From Sphingomonas alpina (GTDB lineage: Bacteria > Pseudomonadota > Alphaproteobacteria > Sphingomonadales > Sphingomonadaceae), in contig NZ_CP061038.1 in assembly GCF_014490665.1 (NCBI RefSeq), positions 2,728,001-2,792,000 of the forward strand: 64,000 nucleotides of DNA, read 5' to 3'. The position numbers were made by a program, and so were the translations under genes. Each line of letters begins with the position of its first letter. Within the stretch, counting starts at the first letter, position 1. The notes below the pieces were generated by a model. That model was given only the letters and a program-made list of their open reading frames with translations, made no database searches and was not told the DNA's origin. Shown piece after piece: positions 9,305-18,501 of this stretch.

Positions 9305-9937
9305 ATGACCCAGACATCGTCAATCGTCGACTATGGATTTTCCAATAGCGGGGTGTCGCACACCCATGCCTATCTTTTCCCGGCCGTGCGCGCATCGCTC
9401 CAGGCCAATGCCAAGGGCAAGACGCTGTTCGAACTCGGTTGCGGCAACGGCTCGAATGCCGTTGCGCTCGCCGCGCTGGGTTATGAGGTTGCCGGCATCG
9501 ACCCTTCGGAAACCGGCATCGAGATCGCCAACAGGAACTTCCCACAATGCCGGCTCGAACTCGGTTCGTCCGACGAGAATCTCGCCGCGCGCTTCGGCCA
9601 GTTCGATGCTCTGGTCAGCCTTGAGGTCGCCGAGCATGTCTTCTCGCCGAAACGCTATGCCGAGGCGATCGACGAATTGCTCGCGCCCGGCGGCATCGCG
9701 ATCATCAGCACGCCTTACCATTCCTATCTGAAGAATCTCGTGCTCGCCGCCAGCGGCAAGATGGAAAACCACTTCACCGCGCTGTGGGAAGGCGGACATA
9801 TCAAATTCTGGAGCCGTGACACGCTCGGCACGCTGTTCTCGCGCGCCGGATTCGAGGAGATCGGCTTCGACCGCGTCGGCCGTATTCCCGCCCTCGCGAA
9901 ATCGATGGTCGTCACCTATCGCAAAAAGGCCGGCTGA
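9305..9937 (+). CDS. Class I SAM-dependent methyltransferase
   Basis: The 210-residue protein has the SAM-binding motif I as FELGCGNGSNAVALAALGY, with an acidic residue in GIDPSE (motif Post I). Next come DALVSLEVAEHV (motif II) and LAPGGIAIISTPYH (motif III), in the layout of Methyltransf_11/23. It sits between gmd and fcl on the same strand. A role in O-methylating a sugar of the repeat unit, or a nucleotide sugar, is therefore likely but not shown by sequence. GGAG lies 10 bp before the ATG. The conserved STPYHSYLKNL resembles transferases found in other polysaccharide loci. Confidence 0.82.
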   Translation: MTQTSSIVDYGFSNSGVSHTHAYLFPAVRASLQANAKGKTLFELGCGNGSNAVALAALGYEVAGIDPSETGIEIANRNFPQCRLELGSSDENLAARFGQFDALVSLEVAEHVFSPKRYAEAIDELLAPGGIAIISTPYHSYLKNLVLAASGKMENHFTALWEGGHIKFWSRDTLGTLFSRAGFEEIGFDRVGRIPALAKSMVVTYRKKAG

Positions 9938-9941
9938 GCCG

Positions 9942-10894
9942 ATGTTCGATCTGAAGGACAAGAAGATCTGGGTCGCCGGAGAGCGCGGTATGGTCGGCCG
10001 GGCGATCATCCGGCGGCTGGCGAACGAAGGCTGCACGATCGTCTCGCCGGACACGAGAATCGACTTGCGCGATCAGGCAGCGACCTTCGCCTGGATGGCG
10101 GCCAACCCGGTCGACCTGGTCTTTCTCGCGGCGGCGAAAGTCGGTGGAATTGCGGCCAATAACGACCGGCCGGGCGAGTTTCTCTACGATAATCTGATGA
10201 TCGAAACCAACGTGATCGAGGGCGCGCGTCGCACCGGGGTCGCCAAGCTCGTCTTTCTCGGCTCGTCGTGCATTTTCCCGAAAATGGCGGCGCAGCCGAT
10301 GGCCGAAAGCGCTTTGCTCACCGGACCGCTCGAGCCGACCAACCAATGGTATGCGATCGCCAAGATCGCCGGACTGAAGCTGTGCGAGGCGTATCGCCGG
10401 CAATATGGCTGTGATTTCATTTCTGCCCAGCCAACCAATCTTTATGGCCCGTTCGACAATTTCGACCTGGAATCGAGCCATGTACTTCCCGCGCTGATGC
10501 GCAAGGCGCATGAAGCGAAGCTTGCCGGCGCGGATATCTTGTCGGTCTGGGGCAGCGGTACGCCCTTGCGCGAGTTCCTCCATGTCGACGATCTCGCGGA
10601 CGCACTGGTTTTCCTTGCCCGGAGCTATTCCGACGACGAGTTCGTCAATATCGGCACCGGCGATGAAGTGAGCATCGCCGACCTCGCGCATCTGGTCGCG
10701 AATGCGGTCGGTTTTCGGGGGAGGTCGCGTTCGATGCCACCCGCCCCGACGGGACGCCGCGCAAGCTGGTCGATACGACGAAGCTGAACGCCCTTGGCTG
10801 GAAGCCCTCGATATCGCTGAACCAGGGGATTGCCGATGTTTACGGCTGGTTCCTCGACAATGGCGCGGACCTTCGGTCGCAACACGCGGCCTGA
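9942..10894 (+). pseudogene. fcl: GDP-L-fucose synthase, frame interrupted by a 1-nt deletion
   Basis: Fcl epimerises and reduces GDP-4-keto-6-deoxymannose to GDP-L-fucose. From ATG 9942 the frame reads KIWVAGERGMVGRAI, then AAAKVGGIAANN, FLGSSCIFPK, the catalytic NQWYAIAK and WGSGTPLREFLHVDDLA. After NAVGF at about residue 258 it moves out of frame and stops at 10787. The missing end (GEVAFDATRPDGTPRKLVD, then [12 protein letters not shown]) resumes in the next frame and stops at 10892-10894. One extra base in the G5 run at 10717-10721, or in the T4 just before it, restores a 317-residue protein of normal length. All catalytic residues lie before the break. The cause is more likely an assembly error than decay, since no other damage is seen. 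Confidence 0.88.
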
Positions 10895-10919
10895 ATTCAA
10901 GACTTACCCGGAGAATATC

Positions 10920-11876
10920 GTGGCCCGCCTTTACGACAGCAGAAAACGTATCCTTGTGACAGGCGGCGCCGGTTTTGTCGGCTCGCACCTGATCGACCGC
11001 CTGCTCGAGCAGGGCCATGAGATACTGTGCGTCGACAATCTCTTCACCGGCGCCAAACGCAATATCGAGCATCTGCACAATCACGCGCGGCTCGAATTCA
11101 TGCGCCATGACGTGTGCCTGCCGCTCTATGTCGAAGTCGACGAGATCTACAATCTCGCCTGCCCCGCCTCGCCGATCCATTATCAGCATGACCCGGTCCA
11201 GACGACCAAGACCTCGGTGCATGGCGCGATCAACATGCTCGGCCTCGCCAAGCGCGTAAAGGCGAAGATATTCCAGGCATCGACCAGCGAGGTCTATGGC
11301 GACCCCTCGGTCCACCCGCAGCCCGAGGAATATTGGGGCAACGTCAACCCGATCGGCCCGCGCTCCTGCTATGACGAAGGCAAGCGCTGCGCCGAGACCC
11401 TGTTCTTCGACTATCACCGCCAGCACAATCTTGAGATCAAGGTCGCGCGGATCTTCAACACCTATGGTCCGCGCATGCATCCGGCCGACGGACGCGTCGT
11501 CTCCAATTTCATCGTTCAGGCGCTGAAGGGCGAGCCGATCACCATCTATGGAGATGGATCGCAGACCCGTTCCTTCTGCTATGTCGACGATCTGGTCGAT
11601 GGCTTTATCCGCCTGATGGATACCGGCCCCGAAGTCACCGGACCGATCAATCTCGGCAACCCAGTCGAATTCACCATGATCGAACTGGCCGAGCTTGTGC
11701 TCGAGCAGACCGGCTCGCGGTCGCCACTGATCCGCATGCCGTTGCCGGCCGATGATCCCAAGCAGCGGAAGCCGGACATCACCAAGGCACAGACGATTCT
11801 CGGCTGGCAACCGAAGGTGCCGCTTGCCGAGGGCCTGAAATCGACGATCGACTTCTTTGCCAACCGCGACCGTTGA
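10920..11876 (+). CDS. UDP-glucuronate decarboxylase (UDP-xylose synthase)
   Basis: The enzyme decarboxylates UDP-GlcA to UDP-D-xylose. The 318-residue protein has [69 protein letters not shown], the STSEVYGDP signature, [10 protein letters not shown] with the Tyr and Lys pair, and [18 protein letters not shown]. These are diagnostic of the UXS family. I chose the GTG at 10920 because GGAG lies 6 bp upstream; an earlier ATG would run back into fcl. Together with the C4-epimerase gene it makes UDP-GlcA a branch point of the pathway. Confidence 0.93.
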   Translation: MARLYDSRKRILVTGGAGFVGSHLIDRLLEQGHEILCVDNLFTGAKRNIEHLHNHARLEFMRHDVCLPLYVEVDEIYNLACPASPIHYQHDPVQTTKTSVHGAINMLGLAKRVKAKIFQASTSEVYGDPSVHPQPEEYWGNVNPIGPRSCYDEGKRCAETLFFDYHRQHNLEIKVARIFNTYGPRMHPADGRVVSNFIVQALKGEPITIYGDGSQTRSFCYVDDLVDGFIRLMDTGPEVTGPINLGNPVEFTMIELAELVLEQTGSRSPLIRMPLPADDPKQRKPDITKAQTILGWQPKVPLAEGLKSTIDFFANRDR

Positions 11877-11886
11877 GGACAGGCCG

Positions 11887-13013
11887 ATGTCATCTGGCGG
11901 TGTTCGCGACGCGATGACCGGTCCGGCGCCGAAAGGCGCGCATATCCTGATGCTCCTGTCCGATGCCTATGGCGGCTTTGGCGGCATCTCGCAGTATAAT
12001 CGCGACTTCCTGGATGCGCTCTGCGCCCTCCCCGAAGTCGCGAGTGCGGAGGCCTTGCCGCGGATCGCCGTTCCGCCGGTCGGCGACCTGCCGTCCAAGC
12101 TCGTGTTCAATCTCGACGGCCTGGGCGGCATTGCGCGCTTTACGCGCGTCGCGCTGACGCGCGGCCTGGCCGGGCCCAAGCCCGATATCGTCATCTGCGG
12201 CCATATCAACTTGCTGCCGCTCTGCGCCTTGATCGCAACGGCCCGCCGCGCGAAGCTCGTCATGCTGATCTTCGGGATCGAAGTCTGGCAGCCGACCGGT
12301 CGCGCGCTGGCCGATCGCTGCGTCTCGCGAATCGATACGGTGATCTCGATCAGCCGCGTGACGCTGGAACGCTATCTGGCCTGGGCCACCCCGCCGCGCC
12401 TGGGGACCGAGATTCTGCCCAACGCCATCCATCTCGAAGACTATGGCATCGCCCCCAAGGCGGCCGACCTGGTCGCCCAATATGGGCTGGCGAACCGCAA
12501 GGTGCTGATGACGTTCGGACGCATGGCCGGAGAGGAGCGCGCCAAGGGCTTTGACGAGATGATCGAAATCCTGCCGCGCCTGCGGGCAAAGGACCCCTCG
12601 TTCATCTATGTCGCGGCGGGCAAGGGCGACGATATGGCGCGGCTCAAGACCAAGGCAGCCGAACACGGCGTCGCCGACCATGTCGTCTTTACCGGAATGG
12701 TCCCGGAGGAGCGCAAAGCCGATTATTTCCGCCTGGCCGATGTCTACACCATGCCGAGCCGGGGGAGGGCTTTGGCTTCGTGTTTCTCGAAGCCATGGCG
12801 TGTGGAGTTCCCGCAATCGCAAGTCGCTCCGATGGCGGATTCGAGGCGATCCGTGACGGTGCGATCGGCATCGCGATCGATCCGGCGAATCTGGACGAGC
12901 TGGAAAGCGCGATCTTCCAGGCGCTGAATGGCCCGAAGGAAATACCGGAAGGCCTTGGCTATTTCGCCTTTCCGAACTTCGGACGCCGATTGGGTGAAAT
13001 GTTGTTTGGCTAA
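11887..13013 (+). pseudogene. Glycosyltransferase family 4, frame interrupted by a 1-nt deletion
   Basis: The first frame (ATG 11887, with GAGG about 9 bp upstream) reads HILMLLSDAYGGFGGISQYN, LIFGIEVWQPTGRA, ILPNAIHLEDYGI and VLMTFGRMAGEERAKGFDEM, a GT-B fold transferase. After DVYTMPSRG it shifts. The usual family sequence EGFGFVFLEAMACGVPAIAS continues in another frame and ends at 13013. One more G in the G5 run at 12761-12765 would restore a 375-residue protein, including the EGFGFVFLEA donor-site motif with its catalytic-type Glu. The acceptor and donor sugars cannot be deduced. The break looks like the one in fcl and probably has the same cause. Confidence 0.85.
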
Positions 13014-13178
13014 TGGCCGATAAAATGCCATCGGCGGTTGATCTGAATCACCAGGACCGAAACGGACTTGATGTTGGGATCCGCCCGTGACCACTCGAAG
13101 AGAAAAGGATATTTCTGAAGGAATTTCAATAGTTTAATATAGAGATTACTCTGTTGGTCTGGGGGGATCAACCGCTTA

Positions 13179-15011
13179 ATGTGTGGGTTGAATGGCATTT
13201 TTGCCTATGCGTCCAACGTGCCTGTATCGGCGCGGGAAGAGGTAGTGAAGGTACGCGACTCCATGGCTCGTCGCGGACCGGACGGCGCTGGTCTATGGGC
13301 GAACGACGATGGCGGCTGCGTGCTGGGCCATCGGCGATTGTCGATTCTTGACCTATCCGATCGCGCCTTGCAGCCGATGGAAAGCCGCGATGGTCGCTAC
13401 GTCATCGTCTATAATGGCGAGATCTATAACTATCCCGAATTGCGCGCCGCAGCGCTTGCCGCCGGTCGCACCCTGGTCACCACCTCCGATACCGAAATCC
13501 TGCTCGACCTGTTCGAACAACATGGCCCGGCGATGCTCGACACGCTGCGCGGCATGTTCGCCTTTGCCATTTGGGACAATGTCACGCGCTCGCTGTTTCT
13601 CGCGCGCGATGCATTCGGCATCAAACCCTTGTTCTTTTCCCACAAGAATGGGGTTTTTCGTTTCGCATCGCAGGTCCGCGCACTTCGTGCAGGCAGCGGG
13701 ATCAGCGATGCAAGGGATCCGGCAGGCGTGATTGGTTTCCTGTTGCTGGGCAGCGTGCCGGAACCCTTCACCTGGTACGCCGATATCACTTCGCTCCCGG
13801 CCGGCCATTGCATGACCGTCGACGCAAGTGGCGTCATGCAGCGTCGCTATGTCGATGCCGCGGCAATCCTGGTATCCGCGGAACGCGAACGTATCGACCA
13901 CGGCGTCGCGCTTCGTCGTGCGCACAATGCGGTACGCGACAGCATCAAGGCGCATTTGCTCGCCGATGTCCCGGTCGGCTTGTTCTTGTCGGGCGGAATA
14001 GACTCGGCGGCGATTCTCGGCGTTGCTATGGAAGGTGCGACGCGCCCGATCCACACCATCACGCTGGGTTTCGATGAATTCGAAGGCACGGATGACGATG
14101 AAGTTCCGATCGCCGGCCGCATCGCGGCCTTTTACGGGGCACAGCATAATGTGCGGCGCATCGGCCGTGACGAATTCCTCGCCGATATCGACGAAATATT
14201 GGCAACCATGGACCAGCCGTCGATCGACGGAATCAATACCTGGTTTGTCGCAAAGGCCGCGCAGGAGCAGGGTCTGAAAGTCGCCTTGTCGGGTGTCGGC
14301 GGCGACGAAATGCTTGGTGGCTATCCCAGCTTCAACGACGTGCCGGCCTGGCATTCGCGCTATGGTCTGATCGCACGCACGCCCGGAATCGGCCCCGTGA
14401 TCGGCACGCTTGTGAAGACGCTGATGCCGGGCTTTGCCGCCAACAACCCCAAGGCGGCCGGTCTGTTGCGCTATACCGGCACGCTGGGGGGCGCATATCT
14501 GGTGCGTCGCGCGCTGCGACTTCCCGATGATTTCTCCGCCATTCTCGATCCGGCGTTCGTGAAAGCCGGACTTTCCCGATTGGGTATCGTCGGACGGATG
14601 AACGACGTCCTCGATCCGATGCCGGATTCAGACCAGGCATCGGTCACATTGCTCGAACTCGGTTTCTACATGCGCAATCAGCTGCTGCGCGACGCCGACT
14701 GGGCCGGCATGCGGCACAGTGTGGAAATCCGTACCCCGCTGGTCGATATCGCGCTCTTCCGCGAACTGGCTCCGCTGATCGGTCACCTGAAGGCCGGCGA
14801 AGGCAAACAACTCCTTGCCGATGCGCCGGTTATCGCCCTGCCCGGCTGGCACCGTCATCGCAGCAAGACCGGTTTCCGTATTCCCTATGCCAGCTGGATG
14901 TCGGGTATAGACGGCCTTGCGGAGCGCAGCGCTGTCGCATCGGGCAATAACGGCCTGTTGTCGCGCGAATGGTCGCGCTATCTGCTCGATCATTACCGCA
15001 CCACCACCTGA
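13179..15011 (+). CDS. Asparagine-synthase-like glutamine amidotransferase (asnB family)
   Basis: The 610-residue protein has both domains of glutamine-dependent asparagine synthases. The N-terminal class II glutaminase starts at Cys2 (MCGLNGIFAY) and has RRGPDGAGLW, GHRRLSILDLS and YNGEIYNYPEL. The C-terminal synthetase has the PP-loop LFLSGGIDSAAIL near residue 268 and GVGGDEMLGGYPSF. In polysaccharide loci such proteins can amidate uronic acids (WbpS-type), which would fit the ManNAcA and uronate genes here. Free asparagine synthesis cannot be excluded. The 165-bp gap upstream is AT-rich just before the gene and may hold its promoter. Confidence 0.9.
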   Translation: MCGLNGIFAYASNVPVSAREEVVKVRDSMARRGPDGAGLWANDDGGCVLGHRRLSILDLSDRALQPMESRDGRYVIVYNGEIYNYPELRAAALAAGRTLVTTSDTEILLDLFEQHGPAMLDTLRGMFAFAIWDNVTRSLFLARDAFGIKPLFFSHKNGVFRFASQVRALRAGSGISDARDPAGVIGFLLLGSVPEPFTWYADITSLPAGHCMTVDASGVMQRRYVDAAAILVSAERERIDHGVALRRAHNAVRDSIKAHLLADVPVGLFLSGGIDSAAILGVAMEGATRPIHTITLGFDEFEGTDDDEVPIAGRIAAFYGAQHNVRRIGRDEFLADIDEILATMDQPSIDGINTWFVAKAAQEQGLKVALSGVGGDEMLGGYPSFNDVPAWHSRYGLIARTPGIGPVIGTLVKTLMPGFAANNPKAAGLLRYTGTLGGAYLVRRALRLPDDFSAILDPAFVKAGLSRLGIVGRMNDVLDPMPDSDQASVTLLELGFYMRNQLLRDADWAGMRHSVEIRTPLVDIALFRELAPLIGHLKAGEGKQLLADAPVIALPGWHRHRSKTGFRIPYASWMSGIDGLAERSAVASGNNGLLSREWSRYLLDHYRTTT

Positions 15012-15125
15012 ACCAGGGGATTTCGGCCCGCGCCAGGCTCGCATGCTGCATTTACGCCTTTCCTCGCCCGCCAAATCATGCTCTTCGCATCCGCAATAAA
15101 ATGGGGCGTCACAACGAGGTAGGCC

Positions 15126-16097
15126 TTGACCAAGCACGCGCTCATCTGCGGGATTTCGGGCCAGGACGGTGCGTTGCTGGCCAAGCTGCTGCTCGACAAG
15201 GGCTATCGGGTGTTCGGCACCTCACGCGATGCGGAAGTGTCGCGCTTCTCGAACCTCGCACAGCTGGGCATTCTCGATCGGGTCACCACCCTGTCGATGA
15301 CGCTGACGGATTTTCGCAGCGTGCTCCAGGTCCTGTCGGAAACCAGGCCGGACGAAGTCTACAACCTCGCCGGACAAAGTTCGGTCGGCCTCTCCTTCGC
15401 TCAGCCGGTCGAGACGCTGGAGAGCATCGCTTTCGGCACGCTCAACCTCCTCGAAGTGCTGCGCTTCATGGGCGGCAACACACGGCTTTATAACGCAGCG
15501 TCCAGCGAATGTTTCGGCGAAACGACCGAAACCAGGCCCGCAACCGAAGAAAGCCCGTTCCACCCACGCAGTCCCTATGGTGTCGCCAAGGCAACCGCCT
15601 TTTGGGAAGTTGCCAATTACCGCGAGGCTTATGGCCTGTTCGCCAGCTCGGGCATCCTATTCAACCATGAATCGCCGCTGCGCCCCGAACGCTTCGTCAC
15701 CCGCAAGGTCGTCCGCGCGGCGGCACGCATCGCGGCGGGATCAGGCGAGCGACTGAAGCTCGGCGCGTTGAACGTGGTGCGCGACTGGGGCTGGGCGGAG
15801 GATTATGTCGACGCGATGTGGCGCATGCTGCAGCTCGACCATGCCACCGACTTCGTCGTCGCGACGGGCAAGAGCCATAGCCTCGAATATTTCGTGCAGC
15901 GCTGTTTCGAACTCCAGAATCTCGACTGGCGCGATCATGTCGAGGTCGACCAGAATCTGATGCGTGCAACCGATATCGCGACCAGCCATGGCGACCCGGG
16001 CAAGGCGGAACGGCTGCTCGGATGGCGCTCGACAGTCGATTTCGACGAGTTGCTCCGCCGCCTGATTGCGGCTGAGCACATCGCACCGGCGGCCTGA
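15126..16097 (+). CDS. GDP-mannose 4,6-dehydratase paralogue
   Basis: This 323-residue extended short-chain dehydrogenase has ALICGISGQDGALLAKLLL, EVYNLAGQSSVGLSF, AASSECFGE in place of the usual STSELYG, SPYGVAKATAFW with the catalytic Tyr and Lys, and NHESPLRPERFVTRKVVR. It is clearly related to the canonical gmd at 8167 but lacks the [14 protein letters not shown] segment, having TSRDAEVSRFSNL instead. It may be a second dehydratase, or act on another GDP-sugar such as GDP-4-keto-6-deoxymannose (an RMD-like role). Translation probably starts at TTG 15126, with GAGG about 6 bp upstream. Confidence 0.85.
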   Translation: MTKHALICGISGQDGALLAKLLLDKGYRVFGTSRDAEVSRFSNLAQLGILDRVTTLSMTLTDFRSVLQVLSETRPDEVYNLAGQSSVGLSFAQPVETLESIAFGTLNLLEVLRFMGGNTRLYNAASSECFGETTETRPATEESPFHPRSPYGVAKATAFWEVANYREAYGLFASSGILFNHESPLRPERFVTRKVVRAAARIAAGSGERLKLGALNVVRDWGWAEDYVDAMWRMLQLDHATDFVVATGKSHSLEYFVQRCFELQNLDWRDHVEVDQNLMRATDIATSHGDPGKAERLLGWRSTVDFDELLRRLIAAEHIAPAA

Positions 16098-16107
16098 CAT
16101 TTCCATC

Positions 16108-17382
16108 ATGTTGCGTCAGCGCCTCATTGCCTGGTTCCGCCTGTTGTTCGAGTTCGGCCTGTCGAGCGGCTTCGCACAGGCAATCGGCATGATCTCCGGC
16201 CTGGTATATGTCCGGTACATGCCGATCTCGGACTATGCGCTTTACGGCCTTGCCGCGACGACGCTGACTTTCGTCACGATTTCCAGCGACCTCGGTCTCA
16301 ACAGCTCGATCACCTATTTCTGGCGACGGGCGCGGCTGGGCGGCACAGCGTTCGGCGACTATCTCGTGGGCATTCGCCGCCTGCGCCTGATCCTGTTTCT
16401 ATGCGTCGGCCTGATCGCCGCGGCGATCTTCCCTGCGGTTGGCCAACGTTCGCATTATGGCCTCGACGCGCTGCTGATCGCCCTGACACTCCTCCTGGTC
16501 AGCGCGCTCCTGCAAATGAGCGCGGGCATCAACCTGCAGATGATTCGTCTGCTCGGCTGGTTTCGCCGCTCCTATGTCTGCGACATTGCCGGCCAGTCGA
16601 TGCGTGTCCTGGCCGCGGCGATCATGGTGCTGGGCATCTCGCGATCCTATTGGATGGCCTTGCTCGGCGGTCTCATGTGCTCTGCGGTGACGCTGGGGGC
16701 GAGCAGTTGGATGTTGCGCGGCAAGATCGAGCGCAACCGCGTTCCCGTCCCCGGCCTGTTCAAGGCGATCATGCGCTATGTCGGGCCGGCCGCGCCCGCC
16801 GTGCTGGCGTTCGCGTTGCAGGACAGCGTGATCCTGTGGTTGGCGGCGCGTTTCGGTGGTCCGCACGTCGTGGCCTCGGTCTTCGCCGTCAACCGTATCA
16901 CGGCGATCGTCGGCGTGCTGTCGACTTTCTCGATCGTCGTCATCGTCCCACGCCTTGCCGGGATCACCGATATCCGCCGCTTCATCCTGGCTGGCTGGAT
17001 CGCCAAGGCTGCCATGGCGATTGTCGGACTTGGCGTGATCGCGGTCGGTGCCTTGCTGCCGGGGCCGCTGCTCTGGCTGCTCGGGCCGCAATATGCGCAG
17101 CTCGATCATGAGTTGCTTGCCGCGCTCACCACCGCGGCAATCACGCTCGTTTCGACCCCGACCGTCCTGCTCAATCGCGCCAAGGGCTGGGTCCGGCTCG
17201 ACCCGCTCGTCGCGCTGATTCAGATCGCCTTGCTGGTTGCGACCGTGCCCTTCTGGGACTTCTCCACCCCGTTGTCGGTGCTGTTGCTCAGCATGATGCT
17301 GAGCGGCTCGCTGTTGTTGCAGGGGCTGGCGATCAGCCTCATCGGCGCATTCCGCCCCGGCCTGGTGACCGCACGACCATGA
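16108..17382 (+). CDS. Wzx-like polysaccharide flippase
   Basis: The 424-residue protein is almost entirely hydrophobic, with about 12 predicted membrane helices, as in the MOP/MVF exporters that flip undecaprenyl-linked repeat units. The segment GFAQAIGMISGLVYVRYMPI near the start and SDYALYGLAATTLTF, with a conserved Tyr before the second helix, are typical of polysaccharide flippases. ATG 16108 is chosen because it opens directly into the hydrophobic core; the frame is open further upstream within the previous gene. It overlaps the next gene by 4 bp. It is the only flippase candidate in the window. Confidence 0.85.
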   Translation: MLRQRLIAWFRLLFEFGLSSGFAQAIGMISGLVYVRYMPISDYALYGLAATTLTFVTISSDLGLNSSITYFWRRARLGGTAFGDYLVGIRRLRLILFLCVGLIAAAIFPAVGQRSHYGLDALLIALTLLLVSALLQMSAGINLQMIRLLGWFRRSYVCDIAGQSMRVLAAAIMVLGISRSYWMALLGGLMCSAVTLGASSWMLRGKIERNRVPVPGLFKAIMRYVGPAAPAVLAFALQDSVILWLAARFGGPHVVASVFAVNRITAIVGVLSTFSIVVIVPRLAGITDIRRFILAGWIAKAAMAIVGLGVIAVGALLPGPLLWLLGPQYAQLDHELLAALTTAAITLVSTPTVLLNRAKGWVRLDPLVALIQIALLVATVPFWDFSTPLSVLLLSMMLSGSLLLQGLAISLIGAFRPGLVTARP

Positions 17383-18500
17383 CCACGAGGCTGATCCAGA
17401 TCGTTCCGCGCCGTTCCATCTCGCCCGAGGGCGTCGGCGACTATGCACGCCTCCTTGCCGAGCAGTTGCTGCGCGATCATGCCATTCGGACGGTGTTCGT
17501 CTCGGGTTCACCACTGCCGCCACACGAACGGTTGCGCGACGAATGGGAAACGCACGAGCTTGCCGAGCGGACATCCGCGGCACTGCGCGCGACCCTGGAC
17601 GGGATTACCGGCGGCGCCCCCGTGCCGATCCTGCTGCATCTGTCCGGCTACGGATATCAGGACAAGGGCACCCCGTTATGGCTTGCAACCGGTCTCGAAC
17701 GCTGGCGTCGCAGCCATGCGGCCGCCCCCTTCGTCACGATATTTCACGAATTGTTCGCGACCGGCCCGATCTGGGGCAGCGCATTCTGGCTCGGCCCGAT
17801 CCAGGCTTGGGTGGCGCGACGCATCCAGCGGCTCAGCACGGCCGGCATTGCGACCACCGGCCCTTATGCCGCGCTGCTTGAGGGCTGGCGCGGCGAACGG
17901 CCCGGATCGACCATCGCGTTGCCGGTCTTCTCGACCATTGGCGATATCGAGAACCCGATTCCGGCGGTAGAGCGACGCGCCTCGCTTGCGATATTCGGCC
18001 GGGCCGGCATCTATGACGCCGTCTATCGCGAACGGATCACTCAGATCGAAGCGTTCGTCATTGCCAACAAGATCGACGAGATCATCGACATCGGCCATCG
18101 CACCGAAGCACCGCCGCCAATGATCGGCGCGGCACGCGTCCGCAGCGTCGGAAAGGCATCGACCACCGTGCTTCGCGAGGAGCTCGGCAGCGCGCGGTTC
18201 GGACTGCTTGATTATGACGCCGACCGCCTGGCGAAATCGACGATCTTCGCCGCCTATTGCGCTCATGGTGCGGTCCCGATCTGCCTCAGCGATGCCGCCG
18301 GACAGAATGACGGGCTTCGGCCGGGCAAGACTTATCTCAAGCTCGCTGCGGACGACGCTACGCCCGTCGTGGATGATGCCGCGCTTGAGGCGTTGCAGCA
18401 CGGCGCGAAAAACTGGTATCAGCCGCACTCGCTGAAAAGCAGTGCGGACGTAATCGGCCGCCTGCTGCGGCAATCGTCAGCGACCACGGGGCGCATTTGA
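17379..18500 (+). CDS. Glycosyltransferase-like protein of unknown family
   Basis: I cannot place this 373-residue protein in a named family. It starts LIQIVPRRSISPEGVGDYAR, with a Gly-rich loop like that of GT-B glycosyltransferases that bind a lipid or sugar acceptor. It has FVTIFHELFATGPIWGS, GIATTGPYAALL and a C-terminal region (FGLLDYDADRLAKSTIFAAY, then GAVPICL) where GT-B enzymes hold the donor. There is no clear E-x7-E motif. No signal peptide or membrane helix is seen. It overlaps the flippase gene by 4 bp and lies 1 bp before the polymerase gene, so it should act in cytosolic repeat-unit assembly. Confidence 0.65.
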   Translation: MTTRLIQIVPRRSISPEGVGDYARLLAEQLLRDHAIRTVFVSGSPLPPHERLRDEWETHELAERTSAALRATLDGITGGAPVPILLHLSGYGYQDKGTPLWLATGLERWRRSHAAAPFVTIFHELFATGPIWGSAFWLGPIQAWVARRIQRLSTAGIATTGPYAALLEGWRGERPGSTIALPVFSTIGDIENPIPAVERRASLAIFGRAGIYDAVYRERITQIEAFVIANKIDEIIDIGHRTEAPPPMIGAARVRSVGKASTTVLREELGSARFGLLDYDADRLAKSTIFAAYCAHGAVPICLSDAAGQNDGLRPGKTYLKLAADDATPVVDDAALEALQHGAKNWYQPHSLKSSADVIGRLLRQSSATTGRI

Positions 18501-18501
18501 G

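Noticed and set aside
7999..9306. A 435-codon open frame on the minus strand opposite gmd
   Set aside because: gmd on the other strand is fully supported by its motifs, while this frame encodes low-complexity, family-free sequence.
9912..11810. A 632-codon open frame on the minus strand
   Set aside because: It mirrors fcl and the UDP-glucuronate decarboxylase gene. Its protein has no family features and is rich in Arg, Asp and Gly, as expected of a GC-rich antisense frame.
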